NCBI GenBank assembly: GCA_003116995.1
Contig: BDSL01000003.1
Coordinates: 806,001 to 870,000 of the forward strand
Direction: 5' to 3'
DNA: 64,000 bases
Source: Yamagishiella unicocca
Taxonomy: Eukaryota; Chlorophyta; Chlorophyceae; Chlamydomonadales; Volvocaceae
The notes below the pieces were generated by a model, which worked only from the letters and a program-made list of their open reading frames with translations, was not told where the DNA came from and ran no database searches. Made by a program: the position numbers and the translations under genes. Positions 21,701 to 30,673 of this stretch are shown one piece after another. Position 1 is the stretch's first letter; each line of letters opens with the position of its first letter.

Positions 21701-22942
21701 GTGCGCAGGAGAGGTGGGAGGGCCTTACGTGCGCGCGCGCGTCCCCGGCCGAAGCTAGTGCAGCCGGCGCCTGCGCAATGGCCCGCCCCGCCCTCCCTGG
21801 ACGGCCCGTCCTCCACGTGGGTATCCTCGCTGGCCCTCCCTGGACGGCCCGTCGTCCACGTGGGTATCCTCGCTGGCCCTCCCTGGACGGCCCGTCATCC
21901 ACGTGGGTATCCTCGCTGGCCCTCCCTGGACGGCCCGTCGTCCACGTGGGTATCTCGCTGGCCCTCCCTGGACGCACCATGTGGCTGCCAGCTGCGCCCC
22001 CATGCACACCGATGCCACGCCCAGCAGCGATAAGGAGCCGAGGCCTAGGGGGCCGCCGCTGGGAGGGGGCCGGGAGGGAGGGGCGTTGGGAGGGAGTGTG
22101 TCTTGGGGACGGATGTTTTTGGGGCGTTTGGAGGGAGTATGTTTGTGCGCCGGTTTCGGGTTTTGGGCCTTCGGCTTCGGACGGCAGAGCATGGATGCAG
22201 GTCTCGGATCCGGCCATGCCAGATGGTGGGTCCAAATACCAAAGGCAGGATACAAGTCCGCCACGACCTTGCGCATCATTACATGGGCCGGGGGCCGTGG
22301 CCTGAGTCGGGGTAAGGCCCAGGAGCACCCCTCACATGACGCCTCAAGGCGTTGACCACTCCAGGGACATCGGCACGGCGATGTCGACCCTACTGCTAGC
22401 AGATTTATCGTCATATTTTATGGGCCGCGACGCCGGCTATGGCGCTATCTGTGACGTCACGCCGCGGAGGCTGCTGCCAGCAACCTTGGCGGTGACGGCG
22501 GCGACAGTGTCGCCGCCGCGGTAGTGACCGCCGCTGATAAACAGCGAGGCGGGCACGCCGGCCCAGCCGCGCTCCAATCAAGCCCCGCCCCAGGCGTCGC
22601 AACCGCGAGGCTTACTTGCTGAAGGCTTGGACGATGACGGAAGGCAGCGTCAGCGTCGAAGCCACCTTGATAGCCGTCTACGGGGCCCATAGCGTGAGAA
22701 AGGGATAGGATTCGTGTAAAACGTGCTTGTGTCTGCCTGTAATCTGTTTCGCGACGTTTGCAATGTCCGATGTCCGCCAGCGTGTTGGCGAAAGCAGAAG
22801 GCCCTCGTACCTCGCCATCGCTAGCGCGTAAAATTCCCGCTTGCTTGAGGTTATAGCCAATCGCCAGCAGTGCACAACATTCGGCCAGGCGCGATGCCGC
22901 CTGTACTAGCGGCTCTGCCATTGCAGTGCTTTTAACAAACAA
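15124..22942 (-). CDS. Auxin-efflux-carrier-like transporter with MORN repeats in its loop
   Basis: Exons 22942-22811, 22677-22616, 22058-21978, 21567-21389, 20945-20816, 20401-20323, 20193-20113 and 19568-19518 join in phase (265 codons). They give five membrane segments typical of the membrane transport protein (AEC) family: CCALLAIGYNLKQAGIL, KVASTLTLPSVIVQAF, SLLGVASVCMGAQLAATW, GLSLRLFGYPVVECFLG and LLDLVNHVAVWVGSYLLFA. Three MORN repeats follow: YRGQWRGLRKEGLGVYTYP, YEGEWRDNTKEGRGVYQYP and YEGEWSGGTMNGLGVRTF. The second half has five more segments: LALQPTLWALVAGIGMNVL (exon ending 18803), 18134-18024, 17798-17610, and the last exon 16272-15124 with TASYFLCVPLMLLAGVAA. A Ser/Ala/Gly tail of about 300 residues ends at 15124. 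The junction between 19518 and 18865/18905 is unresolved. A second in-frame ATG lies at 22921. Substrate unknown; probably a membrane carrier. Confidence 0.82.
15734..15800. repeat. Trinucleotide microsatellites GCC then GAC
   Basis: About 14 GCC units pass directly into about 8 GAC units. On the minus strand they encode a poly-Ser then poly-Ala stretch in the tail of the transporter. A length-variable coding region. Confidence 0.9.
16338..16380 (+). repeat. Intronic dispersed repeat family B, copy 1
   Basis: Contains agacccggttgtatggcata followed by ggaaacggag, antisense in the long transporter intron. The same block occurs at 18195 and, inverted, at 18500 and 19427. Confidence 0.75.
16420..16541 (+). 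repeat. Intronic dispersed repeat family A, copy 4 (long)
   Basis: Core cgagggaaacccgtggatgt and gagatgcatgctggagaact, then a further 60 bp ending gacctttggcggctaa. That ending is shared with copy 5, so the full unit is about 120 bp. Confidence 0.85.
16542..17609. other. Rest of transporter intron 16273-17609
   Basis: No coding signal. A markedly AT-rich patch (16768-16802, runs of A and T) stands out in GC-rich surroundings. This may be a degenerate insertion. Confidence 0.4.
18195..18235 (+). repeat. Intronic dispersed repeat family B, copy 2
   Basis: Contains agacccgattaaacgacata then ggaaatggaggg, in the transporter intron before the exon at 18134. Confidence 0.8.
18500..18540 (-). repeat. 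Intronic dispersed repeat family B, copy 3 (inverted)
   Basis: The forward strand reads cctatgtcgtgtaaccgggt, the reverse complement of copy 2. Copies 2 and 3 could pair as a hairpin with a 260-bp loop. Confidence 0.8.
19000..19119 (+). repeat. Intronic dispersed repeat family A, copy 5 (long)
   Basis: Core caagatgcatgctggaggac, with the same gaccttcggtggctaa ending as copy 4. Lies in the unresolved intron region of the transporter. Confidence 0.8.
19427..19455 (-). repeat. Intronic dispersed repeat family B, copy 4 (inverted, short)
   Basis: Forward catgtcgtgtaaccgggtcc matches copy 3. A weaker relative (atgcaaccgggttttac) lies at 18725. Confidence 0.65.
19810..20098. repeat. Polypyrimidine minisatellite in transporter intron
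   Basis: Interleaved units of ccctccctccagccctccct and variants with tctgttgcc or tctgtcacc run for about 290 bp with almost no purines on the plus strand. It fills the intron between the exons at 20113 and 19568. Confidence 0.95.
20590..20812. repeat. Second polypyrimidine tract in transporter intron
   Basis: C/T-rich irregular repeat (ctgcccctccctgccctctg and variants) occupying the intron between the exons at 20816 and 20401. Confidence 0.9.
21078..21268. repeat. Inverted plus direct repeat around gaaggatac/gtatccttc
   Basis: The segment 21078-21111 (cgagaaggatacggaggtca) is the reverse complement of 21170-21212 (tgacctggtggcctctgtatccttctcg with a small insert). A diverged direct copy lies at 21228-21268. 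Intronic. Confidence 0.8.
21791..21975. repeat. 43-bp minisatellite, about 4.3 copies
   Basis: Units begin at 21791, 21834, 21877, 21920 and 21962 and contain ccctccctggacggcccgtc then cacgtgggtatcctcgc. The array abuts the transporter exon ending at 21978. Confidence 0.95.
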
Positions 22943-23154
22943 AGCCTATATAGTAGCCATATCCTTACATGCTTTTGCTGGTCAACATGTGTAAGGCATT
23001 ACGAGCAGACTCGCGATTGCCGACTGCCGTATCCATGCCTATTCATGTGCCCAGACTTGGAGTGAAGTTGGCTTACACGTTACGCCAAATCCTTATCGCC
23101 TTTGCCCATTGCCACACACCGAAAACCCAGGCTTTGTAACCCACAACGAAGGAG
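22943..23154. promoter_or_regulatory. Divergent promoter region, 212 bp
   Basis: Lies between the transporter start (minus) and the ankyrin gene start (plus). Both genes must take their core promoters from this short spacer, so coordinated control is possible. I see no firm TATA box. Confidence 0.5.
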
Positions 23155-25806
23155 ATGATTGCTCAGAAGCCGTTGGCTCAGCGAGTGGCTTCCAGTGGAA
23201 GGCGCGAGCTTGCTTCTTCATTTGTTCCCAAGTGGCAGAGGGTGAGGCTTCCGCTGGTTCTCAATGGAGCCTACGCGATGGCTCCGCTGGGGACATACTG
23301 TGTTCGCGTTGGCAGGCGTTGGCAAATTCACCAACCACCTACACTGCGCGTGTCTGGGGCGCTGTATGCAATAGGTATTATAGCACACTGTTCCATAATA
23401 TCTTCGTGATTTGGATGGCACGACTTGCGCCCTCAAACCCTCGCGTTGCAGTGCGATGTGAGCCACGCAACGAAACTCGGCGCTGATAGTCAATATCTCT
23501 GAACCGATCCAATCGCTTCCCCTCTTTATATCCATGATTGACTCATTCCACCAACCAACGCGAGCGCAACTCAAAAGATAATACGCCTAGAAGGGTCCTC
23601 GTTTCGGGCACGGGCATGTGCCGTACCCGCTGCTGTTGTGCGCCTCAGCCCCAGCATCTGCTCCTGCTGGACACCACCTTCACTATATGCCTCCCCATCC
23701 CCATTCCCCGCCAGGCGACCTGCCAGCGCCGCGTCGTGTCTGCGCGCGCCGCCTTCACGCCCGAGAACCCCGTGCGTCAAGCGATAACGCAAGTGGTCAC
23801 GGGCATCTACAAGGCAACAGCAATGTTTGCAACGGCGGGTGAGTCATCGCAGTGGACGCTCCTAATGGGCGCAGCAAGCGGGGCGCGCCGTACGACGTCA
23901 TACGGATAGCGCCGTATCAGCGAATGTAATGCTCGAGGCCGTGGGCTGAATGGGGGCCCAATACGCGCGATAAAGACGCCGGTGTCTTTCTTCGTGCTAA
24001 CCGAGAAGCAGCGGCGGCCTTCATGTCGTGGCAACGAGTCCAACGGACGTGCGACGGTTGCGCGGGATACGGTAGCTCGGAAAGGGTACGGCTGCTCAGC
24101 CGGGACGGCGCCAGAGGGAGGGGAGTGGGTTACAGGGAAGGTCCATGCCGGCTATGGGAGCGTCCAGGGCTCCTCATCAATGGCTGACCGCTGACCTAAT
24201 GCCGCATGCGAGACCTCTCCCTCCTGCTCCCCGGCCGAGTGCCACCTCGGGGTGTATATTCCACAGGACATCAACAGCTATTCAGACCCACCTCTCAACA
24301 GGACATCAACAGCTATTCAGACCCACTTCTCAACAGCTACTGCTAAGTGCCAACATCCTTCCTGTCTGGGACGGCTCCTCATCCAGCTGGTCCATCCTCG
24401 CGTGCGCTTGCCCGTGTAACGCCTCCTCAAGATCACCTGCTCAAGTCCAGGACTCTCAATATCGCAGATATCAGTTCCCGCAAAAAACCCACCCACACGC
24501 ACCTCCGCACCCTTACAGAGGCAGGACTGTCCCCGCTGAGGTCGGCGGTCAGCAAGCTGGATGTGGCGGGAGTCGAGGCGGCCATTCGCTCCGGAGGTGA
24601 CGTCAACGAGCGGGATGCCAATGGTGACACGGCGCTCCTCCAAATCGCCCGGGCGGGCCACTACAAGTACCCCCCGGCCGGCATCCCCACGGTGGGACGC
24701 ATTAGGGGCCTAAGGCGGTTGTTACGGGAAGGCAGGGGGATCAAAGCAAAAGGGTGGTGTTGGTGTCGGTGGCGGCAGCCGCGCGGCACGTGTTTCTCAG
24801 CGCGGTTTGAGGAGAGTGTGCTGGGCGGGGGCGGGAAATAGAGTGGCGGATGCCAAGACTGAGGAATGGTGGCCGGGAGGACCCTGGTGGGGCGGGGCCA
24901 GGCTGTTGCTGGGGAAGAGGAAGATGCCAGCATAAGAGTGCGGCGGTGCTGGGTGGTGTGGTGGCTTGTCAAGCCCGGGGCTGGGGCACCGGCAGAGACC
25001 AGGATGGGTTGTCGCTTGTCGGAGACCAGCGAGGAGCTACTCTGTGTGCAAAACAGCCGCTAGGTTGCTTGGGTCCTGCGTTAATGGGATAGAAGGGCGG
25101 CATTCGTGCCCACCGGCCACGATTGGACAGGGGCATCTACTGGCGTACCGAGCCCCTCCCCAGTGCTCCGTAGTGTCTGGATCCGGTGCAAGCGTGTTGC
25201 GGCAACTAGGAGTTTTGTGTGTAGACTTTGGCAGCTGTGATGGTAAGCTGAAGCAGCAGAGTGTGCGGCCGCCAGGCCGCAGCCGAGCACGGCCCCCCGG
25301 CTGACGTTTACGTTTGCCATGTGTGTGCGGCCCGGCGTGCTCTCGCAGACCCTCATCAAGGCTGGCGCCGACATGGAGGCCAAGGACAAGAACGGCCTGA
25401 CGGCACTACAGGTGAGGCCGTGCGTCGCCTAACTCGCCTGTCTGCAATGTCGCCCGACGCGACGGTAAAAAACGGGCATCCCCCCACACCAGGGCCTGCC
25501 CTTCCCTGCGCCGGGCAGGTCCCGGTGTGGGGGAGCTGCCTTTTTTTTTACCGACCCAGCCCTGTCTCGGTTGGAGCGTCGGCTCTGCGCCGTCGTGACT
25601 GGTGGCATCGCTACGTGCTACTGCTTGATCCCCCGGCCGCTCTGCGCCGTCCGATCCCTGTCATCCAGGTGTCGCTGCTGGCCGGTTGGCAGAACATCTC
25701 CGAGCTGCTGATCAAGAACGGGGCCAGCACGGCGGGTGTTGCCGCCATCAAGGGCCGCCTGACTTGCCCCGACTGCAAGCGGCTCGTGGCGCAGTACAAG
25801 TTGTAG
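23155..25806 (+). CDS. Small plastid-targeted ankyrin-repeat protein
   Basis: Five exons (23155-23241, 23715-23838, 24468-24691, 25349-25411, 25669-25806) join with GT/AG borders and consistent phases to 636 nt, or 211 residues. The first two exons give a basic, Ser/Ala-rich N-terminus (MIAQKPLAQRVASSGRRELA, ATCQRRVVSARAAF) that looks like a chloroplast transit peptide, then NPVRQAITQVVTGIYKA. Ankyrin repeats follow: LSPLRSAVSKLDVAGVEAAI, DVNERDANGDTALLQIARAG, LIKAGADMEAKDKNGLTALQ and ISELLIKNGAS. The C-terminus ends LTCPDCKRLVAQYKL, with a CxxC pair that could bind metal or be redox-active. Ankyrin repeats bind proteins, so a scaffold or chaperone role in the plastid is inferred. The exact family is not recognised. 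The upstream exon is the least certain. Confidence 0.8.
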
Positions 25807-26212
25807 AGACCTCAGCGGCGCGTATTTGCATTGGTGCAGGCGGGCTCGGCGGTGGCAGTCTGATGAACGCGTGATAGTAATCGAGATGTTACAGCGTCCC
25901 CAAGCCCGAGCGAACCCAGGACAAGATGTATATGTGGGGCTAATTAGGCTTGCACGTTGGTGGCGCCATCAGGGCAACGTTTTGGTTTTGCGTTTGAGGC
26001 GTATGAATGCGCTGGAATCTTCCAAGGGAAGAAACTCTTGCAATGCGGATCTGGCCTTCGGGCGTTTCATATTCCTTTCGCATTTTGCTCGGCCCCGCGG
26101 ACTCCGCCTAGCATGCGTCCTGGTTGGTTGGCCCTTACAATATGGGTCACTAGGACTGGCGGTATCTCACGTAGATGTGAGCGATTGCGAGCTTGGAGAG
26201 ATTGCGGCAGGA

Positions 26213-26217
26213 TGTAA
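26213..26217 (+). terminator. Polyadenylation signal (TGTAA) of the ankyrin gene
   Basis: TGTAA lies 407 bp after the stop at 25806 and probably ends the 3' UTR. Confidence 0.55.
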
Positions 26218-26230
26218 GTCTGAGGAAGGG

Positions 26231-27884
26231 CGTTTGCAACTTTCGGACCACTGAGACCGGTCCAGGGTTCCAGGGTTCCCTTCTTAGCCCGTGGCCAGAT
26301 TGCTAGTTTTCGCGCTGGGATGGGAGCTCACCAATGTCACGATGCTCCTTCTTAGCATGCAGATTAAGTCCCGGAGCCCCTCCCAAAAGGCGGCGCTCCA
26401 ATGCGCGCCTGACCAAAATCCGGCCAGTACTGGCACATTGAAATGCGCACGGGCGCTTTGACGGCACGGACATCCTTGCTTGCATGCCTCCGCTATCGTA
26501 TACACCCTGCAGGTCAACCAGCACCACCACTGTCACATCTTATTAGTATCGGAGGACCCCTCTGAGCGCATGTGCTGCTTGCTGCTGTATGTGTTGGTCG
26601 TTTAAGAAAGAAACGTCTCACATGCTGCAACGGTGAAATCAGCACGCTATTAGTAAAGCCATTCTGCAAGCGGACAGCTCCCAACACCGGCTGCGAACGT
26701 TGTGTGACGCTAGTAAGACAAAACCGCTCTCCGGCGTCAACATACATCGGACTTGTACATCGCACGCAAAGGGGACCTTACAGTGGCCTGGATAATTTAA
26801 CAGAACGAGGCGGTGCATAGGAAGAGAGGCAAGTATGAATGAGCCAGTACTTGTGCGAAGTGTAAGGCGAAGCCCGATGCTTGCCCGCTGCACACTTCTG
26901 CAAACGTTGCACGGTTGCAGCACGATGAGGCAGAAATCTAATTTGGTTCATACGCCGTGCCCCGCGTACAGGATAGCCGCAGATAGAGATACAAACCTAA
27001 TGCTGGCTTCTCTTATACAGTAGTTATGGGGTAGGACCCGTGGGAGAGAGGCCAGAAGTGGTACGGAAGGATGCCGCCACAAGAAGACACCGACGAGCAT
27101 ACGTCCACTGCAGTAATCGGGTCCCTAGAAAAATGGTAGAAAAAATGATCCTTCAGGGTCTTTCCAAGGAATCGATTGAATTTCATTGTAGCAATACGCA
27201 AGGTATCACCGTTCGATTTCCGGTTCGAACGAAGCCCGGAGTCGGCATTCCATCAACGCACGGCTGTGAGTGAGAATCTTTGCAAAGGAATGAACATATT
27301 TATATATTTGTATATTTATATGTACATGTACATATAAATATGACGCGTACTAGCAGCGTGAAAGCGACGTGGGTCTGCACGGCCTCGCATTTCGAATAAG
27401 GTGGGCGGAGTTGACGAACACGGAAACAGAAGGCCGTACGGCTTGCTTTGAAGCCCGTTGATTGCATTAATTGTCACTATGCATAGTTTTTTATTAGTGA
27501 TCAGGACTTGAACACCCTGCTGACAAATACGAGGGAAGATGGCAACGACAGTGGACATAAGGCTAGACCTGCACGAAGACGGCTTGTAAGGAAATCTAAC
27601 ATTGACAAATGAGTTCGCGGGAAGAGCCTGGGTGTTCTGAGGTAGGATGCAGTACAGTACGCAAGACAGTTGGTACGGGAGGAGGAGCGGTGATTTAAGC
27701 CCAGATTGCCCCATTGCAAAAAGCCTTGGTGCTTCCCTGCGCACCTTGTCCTCACGTCCTGAACCTCAGGGATCAGACAGGTTAGGACTGGCGTCCTGAG
27801 GTAGCGCTGGCGCGCTTCGCAACGCGTTTTTAAGGGACAAGAAATCGGCTGGAGGCATAAATCCCGAACGCTTGGATTGGTGCC
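26231..27884. other. Spacer upstream of cyclin copy A
   Basis: No convincing coding exon on either strand. It is more AT-rich than the gene regions and contains the palindrome at 27312. The promoter of cyclin A should lie near its right end. Confidence 0.5.
27312..27341. repeat. Perfect 30-bp AT-rich palindrome
   Basis: The sequence reads the same on both strands and is centred on acatgt at 27326/27327 (tttatatgtacatgtacata plus flanks). It lies about 540 bp before the cyclin A start. Confidence 0.97.
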
Positions 27885-30673
27885 ATGCTCAGCGACGCGG
27901 TACTTACCTGCGAGGTATGTATTGCGAAAAGCGAGCGCTGCGAAGAAGCACGGCGCAAAGTAGTTCCCGTTTCGACCAAGAAACAGCCCAAACCTGCTGC
28001 TATTTACCGCGATACCTTTCCTCCAAGCAGGTCGACGGCTTGTTGTCGATTCCCGTGGACCAGGCGCCGGGAAGCCCTGACTCCTGTTCGATCAGTGCAT
28101 TGTTCCTGAGACGCGAGTACTCGAGTGGTTGCAGCAGCCTGACCTGCACCGAAGATGATCTCGATGATTATGGCATGGGTGAAGACGAGGCGCTTGCCGA
28201 CGAGGCGCACGAACTCGGGGGCTGCCGTTTCAATGCCGTCCGGCTTTTCAACCCGGCAACGGAGCTCAACGCCAACGCCACCGAAATCTGCTATGCCATA
28301 AGGTATGCTCTTTATGTAGTCGCATTGTATGCGTTGCGAGGGTATGCGCCGGCCGTGTGTCGGCATCAACTGCGACTTCCTTTTGAGTCCCAAACCGGAA
28401 ACGCGCTCAAGGTGCGTCTCCCATAGATTTACCTGGGTCTATTGGTACAAAATCCACATGGTATTTTCACGGTCCAGTTGCAACAGTAAGCAGGCAAAAC
28501 TGGTATGTCTCACTGTCAATTCGCTCCAACCAACTTCCTTCCCACGCCGGTAAAATCCTTGTCTGGATGAATTTCGAAGGAAGTCGGCATCTTGGCCTCT
28601 ATTGAACAAACAGCAGCGACACGTCTATGGCTCGTGGGTCCGTGCCACGCTTACGTCCCATGGCCCACGCACCTGCAAAGCCCCGTCTTATCTCCCAGAG
28701 TCCCAATCCTCTGGCCAACGGACGCCATCTTTCTCGCGCTTTGTAATTCTATACTTTTGCAGCTTACATTTACGCTCACATCGACGCCGCCGTCGTCAAC
28801 CTCCCTAACACATTTTCCCGGAGTCCTTCAATCCCTGCCTCCAACCGCTGCCCTCCCTCTTCCTCCTCCAGGGACGACCTTCGCAAGCAGCAGCAGCAGC
28901 AGGGGCTGTTGCGCCGGGACGCGCCTCTGTCCCGCGGTGCCGCACCCGGGTGCAGTGCACCCTGCCGCCTGCCCCCGCCGTACCGCGCGCGCATCGTGGG
29001 CTGGATGCGCGAGGTGTCAGACGCCATGGGGCTGCACCTGTCCACGCTCTTTGCCGCGGCCTCCGTCCTCGACCGCTTCATCGCAGCCGCCAAGGTGCGG
29101 CTGAAACAGAGCGGCTCGCCTCCCTACGACGCAGTGTCGGTCACTCGTGTGTATGGCACAGCTGGCGAGGCCGTGTGCGGCAGTCGCACGGGTTGGACGA
29201 TTCGGACGCGCGGATCTAGCTTTGGAGGGATGTAAGCAGGCCAGCTTGTGAAGCGCGGCGGGGCAGTGCAACCCGCAACCGCGTGATCTCCAACCGATTC
29301 ACGGTAGCTTGGAATCAGCTGGTGGTTGGCATCTGGCTCTCTCTTGGGCTTCCTGTGTGGTGTCCGTAGCTTAGCCGTGCCCGTACAACCATGCAAGTAC
29401 CCCTGCCATGACGGCTGCTCGTTTTCGCCAGCAGGTCCTGCCCGCCGACGGCTTGCTGCAGCTGCTGGCCCTGGCGTGTTTGTCGGTGGCGGTCAAGTAC
29501 CACGAGGTGGGTGAGGCGTGTAGCCGCGTGGCCGGGACCATCTGATCCCCTTTTGCGGTCGGTTGCCTGAGCTGTCGCGCCCTTCAGCGGAAGTCCCCCC
29601 CTCTCACCCCGCTAAATATGAACATGACATGCACCTGCAGGTGCTTCAGGTCGCTCCGGCCGACTGGCTGAGCCTGGCGGTGGACCCCGAGGGCACGAGG
29701 CTATACGATGTAGGCCGGGAGCGCACAGCGATGTGCGGCCCGCGGAGAGCACCACAGGGTTGAATGTCTTGGGAGGCCCAAGCTGCTTCTCCTCCATCCT
29801 GCGCTGGCCTGATACCCGCTGCATCCACACTTTCATTGTGCGAGGCGAGCCCCACGGCATGACTAGGCCCGCAGCCTCCTTTCCTCCGCTTCATGGCTGT
29901 GACGCTTCTTCCCGTGTTTCTGCACGTGCAGCCCCAGGACCTGCAGCGATTCGAGTGGGCGGTGCTGCAGACCATCGGCTGGCAGCTGCACGAGCCCAAC
30001 ACATACTCCTTCCTGGAGCACTACCTGATGTGCCTGCCACCACCTGTCGCCCCGGCTGGCGGCCCGGAAGGCACCGGCGCCGCTAACTGTGCTGCAGCGG
30101 AGCTCGACAACACCACCGACAGCTGTGAGGCCGATGGCGGTGTCCCTGCCTCAGCCTCACCTGCTCCTTCCGCCATGGCCCCGGCAGGGCTAGAGTTGGA
30201 GTTCGGGCCGGTGATCAGTAGCAAGGCCCTGGAGTTGGCGGTGCGTCGTTCGGAGGGGAGGCTGATGGGAAAGTGCGGACGGTGCAGGTAGCGAGTAGTG
30301 CTCGGCGCTCGATCCAGTCCTTTGGATCCTGCCTCCTTGTGCCTGGTGTCTGGTGTCTGAGCACCTGCCCGTTCCATTGCCTCCACCCAATCATGTCCAT
30401 GCTCCGTAGGAGGTGTCCCTGTTGTACGGCGTCTTCCTGTCGTACGATTGCAGTGCCGTTGCGCTTGCCTGCGTGACGCTGGCGGAGACGCTGGTCCTTC
30501 GAGCAGCGCAGCGCACAGCCAGCCGCCAGCCCTGGCACGCCGGCGCCACCGCCGCCGCTGCTGCCGTGGCAGCCACCTCTGGACTATGCCTCGAGAGGCT
30601 TGCGCCGGGTTTGGAGCCCTGTGCTGAGGCGCTGGAGAAGTGCTACAGGATGCTCGCCCCTCGGGCCGCTTAA
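27885..30673 (+). CDS. CYCD1: D-type cyclin, copy A
   Basis: This is a regulatory subunit of a cyclin-dependent kinase that targets the retinoblastoma pathway. Exons 27885-27914, 28031-28302, 28872-29094, 29435-29506, 29641-29709, 29932-30240 and 30410-30673 give 412 residues. The short first exon (MLSDAVLTCE) is less certain. The RB-binding LxCxE motif LTCTE is at residues 47-51, followed by an acidic stretch. The cyclin box starts at RIVGWMREVSDAM, with LHLSTLFAAASVLDRF, LLQLLALACLSVAVKYHE and DWLSLAVD. Then come DLQRFEWAVLQTIGWQL and NTYSFLEHYLMCLP, which open the second cyclin fold, and the last exon has FLSYDCSAVALACVTLAETL. A CAG run encodes QQQQQ before the box. It is the first of four tandem copies on this strand. 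Confidence 0.9.

Noticed and set aside
21755..22414. Minus ORF of 219 residues starting at 22414 as the transporter start
   Set aside because: It reads through introns and the 43-bp minisatellite. The phase-consistent exons at 22942, 22677 and 22058 give proper AEC helices instead.
27200..27260. Possible tRNA (a ggttcgaac T-loop-like string at 27221)
   Set aside because: No matching acceptor stem, D-arm or anticodon arm could be found around it.
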